Positions 1-5,444 of a stretch of 11,010 nt of DNA are shown in pieces. The notes below the pieces were generated by a model, which was not told the DNA's origin, ran no database searches, and saw nothing but the letters and a program-made list of their open reading frames with translations. The translations under genes were made by a program, and so were the position numbers. Position 1 is the stretch's first letter; each line of letters opens with the position of its first letter. The stretch spans positions 1 to 11,010 of the forward strand of contig JAIRYH010000084.1 in the NCBI GenBank assembly GCA_031267855.1. Reading direction: 5' to 3'. This DNA comes from Prevotellaceae bacterium. Lineage in GTDB: Bacteria; Bacteroidota; Bacteroidia; Bacteroidales; UBA932.

Positions 1-14
1 ACCATGTTCCGCTG

Positions 15-22
15 CAAAGACA
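15..22 (-). promoter_or_regulatory. Possible promoter -7 box reading left out of the window
   Basis: On the minus strand this reads TGTCTTTG followed by CA, one mismatch from the Bacteroidota -7 consensus TAnnTTTG. A- and T-rich tracts lie upstream at about 50-70. No TTTG-type -33 element is visible at the usual distance. It would drive a gene to the left of the window that cannot be seen here. Its place just beyond the end of the helicase gene fits a new transcription unit, but a single near match in AT-rich DNA is weak evidence. Confidence 0.25.
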
Positions 23-100
23 GCGATCCATTAAATGCGTCATTAACTCTTTTTGTGCGGCAACTTTTTTAGTGAAAGACAGGGTGCGACGCAAAATCAT

Positions 101-116
101 ACCCGTAAGGGCGGGT
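101..116 (-). terminator. Weak hairpin after the helicase gene
   Basis: Immediately past the helicase stop codon the minus strand can form a 5-bp stem, ACCCG paired with CGGGT, around the 6-nt loop CCCTTA. Only a short T-run (ATGATTTTG) follows. It may be a weak intrinsic terminator for the leftward ompA-trkH-helicase unit. The short stem and poor T-tract keep this tentative. Confidence 0.3.
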
Positions 117-117
117 T

Positions 118-1518
118 TCAGCCATTAAAGTTGACGAGGTAGAGTTTTTCGGTGGCGCGGGTGAAGGCGGTGTAGAGCCATCGGAGGTCTTCGATGGCGA
201 GGGGGGCGCCGCGGTAGAAGGGGTAGTCTAGGAATACGGCTTTCCACTGGCCGCCCTGCGCCTTGTGGCAGGTGATGGCGGCGGCGTATTTTATCTGCAG
301 TGCGGCGTAGTGGGGGTCTTCGAAGACGGCGCGGTAGCGTTTTTTGCCGGGGGCGATGTGCGCGTAGTCTTCGGAGATGTCGAAAAAGAGTTTCTGCTGC
401 TGTTCGACGCTGAGCGCAGGGGTTTCGGCAAAGAGGGTGTCAAGGATGATTTTTGCCTGTACTTCGGTGTCATTGTAGTCCGGAAACCGGAGTTCGGCCT
501 CGGCAAAGTGGAGGCCGTAGCGTACCTGGTGGCCGCGGATGCGGAGGAGGTCGGCGACGTCGCCGTTGGCGATAAATTCCATTGGGTTGTCGGGCGCTTC
601 ATAGCCGTAGGCATTTTTGACGATCATGATGCGGTCGCCGGGGACGAGCAGATCTTCGCGGTACTGTATCCTGGAACGGATGCCGCGGTTGTAGCGGATG
701 GCGCGCCTGTTGGAGCGGCAGACGACGACGGTCTCGCGGTCGCCGTAGCGTTCGTAGGCGTCGGCGAGCTTTTCCAGTATTTCGCTGCCGGTGATGGTTT
801 CGACGTCGGGGAAGTCGTGGAGGGAAAGCTCCGGGAGCGCGGCGACGCCCCGTTCGATGTGCCGTCTGAGGAGTGTGGCGTTGTGGAGGATGCCGGAGCG
901 CGCGCGCTGTCGGACGACGTCGGTGAGGGTGGCGCATCCGGCCAGCCCGTAGCGGTTCATTTCTGCGGGGTCGAGCGCCGGGCTTACCGAGCGTCCGACG
1001 GGCGGCAGCTGGGCCTTGTCGCCGGCGAGGATGAGCTTGCAGCGTACGCCGCTGTTGACGAATTTCACGAGGTCGTCGAGCAGGCTTTTCGCCCCGAATA
1101 CCGAGTGTTCCGAGGGGCTGTTGGTAATCATCGAGGCTTCGTCGACGATGAAGATGGTGTCCCCATATTCGTTGTGGTTGAGGGAAAATTGCCTGATGCC
1201 GTCGTCCATGGATTTCTGGCGGTATATTTTCCTGTGTATCGTGAATGCCGGCATCCCGGTGTAGCTTGAAAGTACTTTTGCCGCGCGTCCGGTGGGGGCG
1301 AGGAGGAGGGCGTTGATCCCCATCTCGTCGAGCAGTCGCGCGAGGGCTGCGATGGCGGTTGTTTTGCCGGTTCCGGCGTATCCGCCGGTGATAAAAATTT
1401 TCTTTTCTACGGAAGCGTCGGTAATAAACGCGGCCAGTTCGTGAAACAGGGTTGACTGTCCGGCGGTAGGATCGTGGGGCAGGTGCTTGAGGAGCTGCCG
1501 GTAGATGAATGTTTTCAT
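118..1518 (-). CDS. RecD-like superfamily 1B DNA helicase (ATP-dependent)
   Basis: This encodes a 466-residue protein with the full set of SF1 helicase motifs. In order: Walker A GYAGTGKTT (46-54), motif Ia APTGRAAKVL (74-83), Walker B IVDEASM (124-130), motif III LAGDKAQLPPVG (164-175), motif IV VVCRSN (265-270), motif V TCHKAQGGQWKAVFLD (416-431) and motif VI LYTAFTRATEKLYLV (448-462). This pattern matches the RecD/Dda group of 5'-3' helicases with a UvrD-like C-terminal domain. It is much shorter than RecD of RecBCD and lacks a long N-terminal extension, so it is a stand-alone RecD-like helicase and not a RecBCD subunit. A cytoplasmic role in repair or replication-fork processing is inferred. 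The gene is third in a leftward run, 81 bp after trkH, with no terminator visible in that gap. ATG at 1516-1518 is the first start that keeps the whole domain; AT-rich sequence and no Shine-Dalgarno precede it. Confidence 0.9.
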   Translation of the reverse strand: MKTFIYRQLLKHLPHDPTAGQSTLFHELAAFITDASVEKKIFITGGYAGTGKTTAIAALARLLDEMGINALLLAPTGRAAKVLSSYTGMPAFTIHRKIYRQKSMDDGIRQFSLNHNEYGDTIFIVDEASMITNSPSEHSVFGAKSLLDDLVKFVNSGVRCKLILAGDKAQLPPVGRSVSPALDPAEMNRYGLAGCATLTDVVRQRARSGILHNATLLRRHIERGVAALPELSLHDFPDVETITGSEILEKLADAYERYGDRETVVVCRSNRRAIRYNRGIRSRIQYREDLLVPGDRIMIVKNAYGYEAPDNPMEFIANGDVADLLRIRGHQVRYGLHFAEAELRFPDYNDTEVQAKIILDTLFAETPALSVEQQQKLFFDISEDYAHIAPGKKRYRAVFEDPHYAALQIKYAAAITCHKAQGGQWKAVFLDYPFYRGAPLAIEDLRWLYTAFTRATEKLYLVNFNG

Positions 1519-1599
1519 AAAAATATCGGGATGAAACGGTTTCGTGATCGGGCGACGGTCCTCCGTATTCCGGTGCGCCGCAGCTCCCGTTGAAAGGTT

Positions 1600-3042
1600 T
1601 TATCGCCAGCTTTTGGCAAAGAGGAAGAGGAGGAGGCTGTATATTTCCAGGCGTCCGAGAAGCATTTCGAAGGTCAGCACGAGCTTTCCGAGGGCGTGGA
1701 TGCCGTCGTAGTTGCCGAATGAGCTGATGTCGCCGAAGCCCGGGCCGATGTTGCCCATGCAGGCAATCGAGGCGGAGCAGCTTGTGGCGAGGTCGGCGCC
1801 TGTCAGCGAGAGCGCGAGCGCGCCGAGGAAGATGACGGTGATGTAGGTGACGACAAACTGCAGCACAGCATAGACGGTGTCGCCGTCCAGGGTGCGGGCG
1901 CCTATGCGGGTGGGCACAATGGCGTTCGGGTGCTGCTGTTTGCGGATGAAGCCGCGCATCGAGCGGAAGAGTATCTGCATCCGGTCGACCTTGATGCCGC
2001 CGGAAGTGGAGCCTGCGCAGGCGCACTGGAACATGAAGTAGCAAAGCGCCAGTACCGGGAAGACCGGCCACCGGGCAGTGTCGGCGGTGGCAAATCCGGT
2101 GGTGGTGGCAATGGAGATGACCTGGAACGCTCCGTGTCGCAGGGCCTCCGGGAAGTGTTCGTAAACGTTGCCGAAGTAGAGGTTCAGCGAGATCAGGGCA
2201 ATGCCAACGGCCAGGCTGGTGAGGTAAAAGCGTACTGCGGGCGATTTCCGGAGGGGCCTTCCGTGTCCGGTGAAAGCCATGAAGAGCAGGCCGAAGTGCA
2301 TGCCGGCAATCATCATGAAGAGGGCGAGGATGAGTTCAATCCATCCGTTCTGGAAAGCGGCGATGCTGCCGTCGCGCGTGCTGAAGCCGCCGGTAGCGAT
2401 GGTGCTGAAGGCATGGTTCACGGCGTCGAACCAGTCCATGCCGGCCAGCATCAGGAGGCCTGCCAGCAGGAGGGTCAGTCCGGCAAACATTCCGCAGATG
2501 ACGCGGGCGGTCTGCTGTACGCGGAATTTGAAGTTGCCTTTGGAGATCGATGATATTTCGGTTTTGGCCAGGCGCAGTTTGAGGTTGTGCATGGTGGGGA
2601 GCAGGAGCACCAGCATCACGACCACGCCGAGGCCGCCAATCCAGTGGGTTGCGGAGCGCCAGAAGAGGATGCCTTTCGGCAGCAGCTCGACGTCGCTCAG
2701 GATGGTGGCGCCGGTGGTGGTGTAGCCCGATACGCTTTCAAACCACGCATTGATGAGGGAAAATTCGCCGCCCCACAGGAGGTAGGGCAGCATGCCGAAG
2801 GTGCAGCTGGTGATCCATGAGAATACCAGGATGCCCGTTCCTTCTTTGGCGGTGAGGTCGCCCGCCGGCGCGGAAAACCGCATGGAGGCCATGCCTGCCG
2901 CGCCGGTAATGGCGGCGCTTGCGATCAGTACGCGGAGTCCTTCGCCGTCCTGCAGCATGGAAACGCCTGCCGCCAGCAGCATAAACGCGGCGTTCAGGAG
3001 CAACACAAGGCCTGTGTAGCGTACAATCAGGGGAAATCTCAT
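1600..3042 (-). CDS. trkH: TrkH-family potassium uptake protein (K+-translocating subunit)
   Basis: This 480-residue, strongly hydrophobic inner-membrane protein shows the four pore-loop repeats of the TrkH/KtrB family. The filter segments are TTTGAT (108-113), ATGGFS (216-221), TTTGFA (313-318) and MGNIGPG (429-435); the filter glycines appear to be G111, G218 or G219, G316 and G430. The conserved intracellular segment CAGSTSGGIKVDR (342-354) is present. The length is typical. TrkH passes K+ and normally needs a cytoplasmic RCK regulator (TrkA/KtrA), which is not encoded in this window. The ATG directly follows the TAA of the upstream ompA-like gene with no base between, so translational coupling is likely. 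The assignment to TrkH instead of KtrB rests on length and general resemblance. Confidence 0.92.
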   Translation of the reverse strand: MRFPLIVRYTGLVLLLNAAFMLLAAGVSMLQDGEGLRVLIASAAITGAAGMASMRFSAPAGDLTAKEGTGILVFSWITSCTFGMLPYLLWGGEFSLINAWFESVSGYTTTGATILSDVELLPKGILFWRSATHWIGGLGVVVMLVLLLPTMHNLKLRLAKTEISSISKGNFKFRVQQTARVICGMFAGLTLLLAGLLMLAGMDWFDAVNHAFSTIATGGFSTRDGSIAAFQNGWIELILALFMMIAGMHFGLLFMAFTGHGRPLRKSPAVRFYLTSLAVGIALISLNLYFGNVYEHFPEALRHGAFQVISIATTTGFATADTARWPVFPVLALCYFMFQCACAGSTSGGIKVDRMQILFRSMRGFIRKQQHPNAIVPTRIGARTLDGDTVYAVLQFVVTYITVIFLGALALSLTGADLATSCSASIACMGNIGPGFGDISSFGNYDGIHALGKLVLTFEMLLGRLEIYSLLLFLFAKSWR

Positions 3043-5184
3043 TTACTTGACAATGGTTACCACCATCCGGCGGTTCCTCGCGCGGCCGGCTTCGGTGGCA
3101 TTGGTAGCGACCGGCTCGGTGTCGCCCTTGCCGATGGTGGTGATGCGTGCGGGGTCGATGCCTTTTTGTTCCAGGTAGTCCTTCCCGGCAATGGCGCGGT
3201 TCTCCGAGAGCGTCTTTTTGGAAGCGGTAAATCCCGTGTTGTCGGTATGTCCGGTGATGATGAGCTGCCAGTCGGGGTGGCTTTTGAGGAGTGCGCTGAG
3301 GCGGTCGAGCGACGGCGCAGGCGGGGCGAAGGTGGCTTTTCCGGTTTCGAAGCGGACGTCGTTGAAGGCGTTGTTAACGATTCGCTGTTCTTCGGGTGTG
3401 AGCGGGACTTGCTTTCTTGTGAGGGCTTCGGGCTCCGGTTCGATCTTGTGTCCTTCGGGGCATCCGAAGTTCCAGGAGACGCCGCGGAGTTCCGGGCATT
3501 TGTCGTCTTTGTCGAGTATGCCGTCGCCGTCGGTGTCGGGGCATCCTCGTGTTGCGAAGGGTCCGGCATGGAGTGGGCATTCGTCGAGGCGGTCGATGAT
3601 TCCGTCGCCGTCGGTGTCAGGGCATCCGTTGTATTCCGGGGTTCCGGGTTCGTCGGGGCAGTTGTCGTCCGCGTCGGTGATGCCGTCATTGTCGGTGTCG
3701 GGGCATCCGTGCATTGCCAGCAAGCCGGCGTCGTAGGGGCATTCGTCGATGTCGTCGGGTATTCCGTCGCCGTCGGTGTCGGGGCATCCCTGTGTTCCCC
3801 ATGCGCCGCGGTTGGCCGGGCAGAGGTCGAATGCATCGGAAACGCCGTCTCTGTCGGCGTCTTTTTTCATGGTTTTCAGGAATGGTATTTTCACCATGAC
3901 GGATACGTCGGACGCCTTTCCGGTATTGGCTGCCAGGTTGGTGAAGAGGGTCTGCGATCCTATCCAGAGCGGTCCCAGGCGGAGCATCATGCCGACGTTC
4001 ACATTGCTGTATTCGTCAATTTGTATCGGAAGGCCGACGCCGAACCATGTTTGCTCGAAGCGCGGGGTCAGGGTATAGACATTGCGGTAGAAGGCGCTTT
4101 GCGGGCCGTGCGAAAAGCCGAGGAGGGCATTAAGGTTGATGTAAAAGCTGTTTCCGGCATTCCAGTCGACGGCGGCATTCATGGCCATGGGGAGCTTGAC
4201 GGAGTAGTCCGAACCTGCCGGCACGGCGGTCATTCCGGCCAGTGCGCGTTCGTACATGTTGTCTGCGCTGAGGTCGTGGATGTCTACGTCGCCGGCGCCG
4301 GTGAAGGTGTGGTTGGTGTTAGGCGCGCGATATTTGATGGCGGTGCCTACGTCAAGCAGGGCTACCGACACTTTCAGCAGGTACTTGTCGGGGTAGGGCT
4401 TGATGCGTCCTTTCTCGCCGTCCATTTCGTATTCGTGGTCTTCGATGTCGGGGCGGAATTCGTAAATCAGGCCGATGTCTCCGCCAAAGCCCGGGGCGTT
4501 GCCCATGCTGAAGTCGAGGTAGCGGACGTCGTTTTCCGAGCGTCCGATTTTCCCGGCGGCGTTGTCGAGCCTGAAGCCGTTGTCGTCATAAGTCGCCGTG
4601 CCGTTGGTAAAGTGCATGAAGGATGACGAGCCGCCGGCGTTCAGCTTCAGGGAGACGCCCAGCGAGACGGAATGTACGGCATTCTTCGGCGTAACCATCA
4701 TGGCGTATGAGGCAAAGAGTTCGGAGAAGGTGTGGTATTGCGCATAAAAGTCGGACAGCGGGATGGCCGATGCCTGCCGGGCGTTGTAAATGGCGTCCCA
4801 TAGCGCCTGCGAGGCATTGCCGACGCTCCCGAAAGCGCGTGTGCGGAAACCGATGCCGACGGACTGGCGCGACGTTATGCCAATCATGGCATGCAGCAGA
4901 TCAAGCTGCAGGTAAGAGGCGAGGTTGTTTTTTTCCTGCAGGGAGTAGGTATATTTATTCGGGTCAAAAGAGAACAGGTTGCCCGCATGATCGCTGGCAA
5001 TGCTCAGGTAAAAGCCCACGGGCATAATGTCTATACTGTAACGGCTGTCGACCATCGACGCCGGCTGTGCGCCCACGCCCGATACGCCGCCGTAAGGGCT
5101 GGTTGCGAACGATCCATATTGTGCAAAACCGGTTTTGCATGCAAGGGCGCAGGCTATAAGGAGTATGTTTTTAGCTTTTTTCAT
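3043..5184 (-). CDS. OmpA-family outer membrane protein: N-terminal barrel domain, five TSP3 repeats, OmpA C-terminal domain
   Basis: This 713-residue protein begins with a signal peptide (1-21) with predicted cleavage before Gln22, as is common in Bacteroidota. Residues about 22-437 are rich in alternating, aromatic-ended strands and resemble the Bacteroidota DUF5723 beta-barrel family (a recollection, not a search result). Residues 442-576 are five thrombospondin type 3 units of exactly 27 residues, each with an acidic calcium-binding core (for example DTDGDGIPDDIDECP) ending in GCP. Residues about 597-713 are an OmpA-like peptidoglycan-binding domain: TGHTDNTG (644-651), LSENRA (659-664), a conserved GKGDTEP (685-691) and RARNRR (701-706), which include the Asp and Arg that bind diaminopimelate in the family. 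The expected role is to anchor the outer membrane to the cell wall. It is the first gene of the leftward unit, about 30 nt from a TAnnTTTG box. Confidence 0.9.
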   Translation of the reverse strand: MKKAKNILLIACALACKTGFAQYGSFATSPYGGVSGVGAQPASMVDSRYSIDIMPVGFYLSIASDHAGNLFSFDPNKYTYSLQEKNNLASYLQLDLLHAMIGITSRQSVGIGFRTRAFGSVGNASQALWDAIYNARQASAIPLSDFYAQYHTFSELFASYAMMVTPKNAVHSVSLGVSLKLNAGGSSSFMHFTNGTATYDDNGFRLDNAAGKIGRSENDVRYLDFSMGNAPGFGGDIGLIYEFRPDIEDHEYEMDGEKGRIKPYPDKYLLKVSVALLDVGTAIKYRAPNTNHTFTGAGDVDIHDLSADNMYERALAGMTAVPAGSDYSVKLPMAMNAAVDWNAGNSFYINLNALLGFSHGPQSAFYRNVYTLTPRFEQTWFGVGLPIQIDEYSNVNVGMMLRLGPLWIGSQTLFTNLAANTGKASDVSVMVKIPFLKTMKKDADRDGVSDAFDLCPANRGAWGTQGCPDTDGDGIPDDIDECPYDAGLLAMHGCPDTDNDGITDADDNCPDEPGTPEYNGCPDTDGDGIIDRLDECPLHAGPFATRGCPDTDGDGILDKDDKCPELRGVSWNFGCPEGHKIEPEPEALTRKQVPLTPEEQRIVNNAFNDVRFETGKATFAPPAPSLDRLSALLKSHPDWQLIITGHTDNTGFTASKKTLSENRAIAGKDYLEQKGIDPARITTIGKGDTEPVATNATEAGRARNRRMVVTIVK
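3457..3861 (-). repeat. Five tandem 81-bp thrombospondin type 3 repeat units
   Basis: Five in-frame 81-bp units encode residues 442-576 of the OmpA-family protein. On the plus strand the near-identical phrase CCGTCGCCGTCGGTGTC recurs at about 3521, 3602 and 3764, with a diverged copy at about 3683, giving an 81-bp period. Each unit encodes an Asp-rich loop predicted to bind calcium, plus two Cys, forming a stiff linker between the barrel and the peptidoglycan-binding domain. Confidence 0.88.
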
Positions 5185-5219
5185 ATGATTTCAATGCCTT
5201 CCATAAACGAATCAGGCGA

Positions 5220-5227
5220 CAAATATA
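5220..5227 (-). promoter_or_regulatory. Probable -7 promoter box for the ompA-trkH-helicase unit
   Basis: Read on the minus strand this is TATATTTG, a full match to the Bacteroidota -7 consensus TAnnTTTG. Transcription would start near 5213, giving a 5' leader of about 30 nt before the ATG at 5184. A TTTG-type -33 element at the usual 19-21 nt spacing is not visible, which lowers confidence. Confidence 0.5.
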
Positions 5228-5235
5228 CAATTTTT

Positions 5236-5252
5236 TTTGTACATTTGTACAT
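5236..5252. repeat. Tandem TTTGTACAT repeat in the divergent promoter region
   Basis: TTTGTACAT occurs at 5236-5244 and again at 5244-5252, an 8-bp period sharing one T. Each copy contains the palindrome TGTACA. The repeats overlap the rightward -7 box and lie where the -33 region of the leftward promoter should be. They could be a binding site for a regulator acting on both directions, or chance in AT-rich DNA. Confidence 0.35.
5240..5247 (+). promoter_or_regulatory. Possible -7 promoter box for the PCMD lipoprotein/barrel unit
   Basis: The plus strand reads TACATTTG, a full match to TAnnTTTG. The start would be near 5254, which gives an unusually long leader of about 190 nt before the lipoprotein ATG at 5445. 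No clear -33 TTTG lies upstream. A closer alternative is TTTCTTTG at 5414-5421, with one mismatch, which would leave a leader of only about 15 nt. Confidence 0.35.
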
Positions 5253-5284
5253 ATTCTTGGAAATAACGAACAATGAACAATGTC

Positions 5285-5425
5285 CTTATTACGGGTGTAA
5301 CAGGGAGGGATGCCCCGCCGGACGGCGACTCGAAGTTGTGCGTAAAGCGGTATATCGACGCTGCACCGGTCGGAACACCGGCAGTACACCGGGCGGGTAC
5401 GCGGCTGAGTGGTTTTCTTTGTCAT
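5285..5425. other. GC-rich non-coding leader with hairpin potential
   Basis: Between the AT-rich promoter zone and the lipoprotein start lies about 140 bp of GC-rich DNA with no convincing gene. It contains several inverted repeats: TTAC-GGGT-GTAA at 5287-5298, CGCC-GGAC-GGCG near 5316-5327, and the best at 5361-5383, where CTG and CCGGT pair with ACCGG and CAG around the loop CGGAAC with a 2-nt bulge. If transcription starts at the 5240-5247 box, this would be a structured 5' leader. I could not match it to a known riboswitch class. A leftward reading frame (5425 to 5171) runs through it but lacks protein-like features. Confidence 0.3.
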
Positions 5426-5444
5426 GATGTTTAAACTGTAAATT

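Noticed and set aside
265..1269. 334-codon rightward open frame opposite the helicase gene
   Set aside because: It is antisense to a gene with all SF1 motifs. Its product is a low-complexity Val/Gly/Ala/Asp-rich sequence with no domain, as expected from a GC-rich shadow frame.
1519..1599. Internal promoter or ribosome binding site between trkH and the helicase
   Set aside because: GGAGG near 1560 on the minus strand is over 40 nt from the start codon and unlikely to matter in Bacteroidota. There is no TAnnTTTG box or terminator hairpin.
599..2071. 490-codon leftward frame spanning the trkH-helicase junction
   Set aside because: It is extremely Arg/Pro/His-rich and out of frame with both well-supported genes, so it is a shadow frame.
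3166..4626. 486-codon rightward open frame opposite the OmpA-family gene
   Set aside because: It is antisense to the OmpA and TSP3 domains, and its regular GVGAS pattern only mirrors the Asp-rich repeats. No start context or signal peptide is seen.
5300..5420. Cobalamin or TPP riboswitch in the lipoprotein leader
   Set aside because: Fragments such as GCCCCGCC and GGCTGAG recall conserved elements, but the full conserved cores and their order are missing on both strands.
5171..5425. Possible 84-codon leftward gene (MTKKTTQ start) in the divergent intergenic region
   Set aside because: It runs across the TATATTTG box and overlaps the ompA-like start by 14 bases. The product is Arg/Cys-rich with no known domain, so a non-coding leader is more likely.
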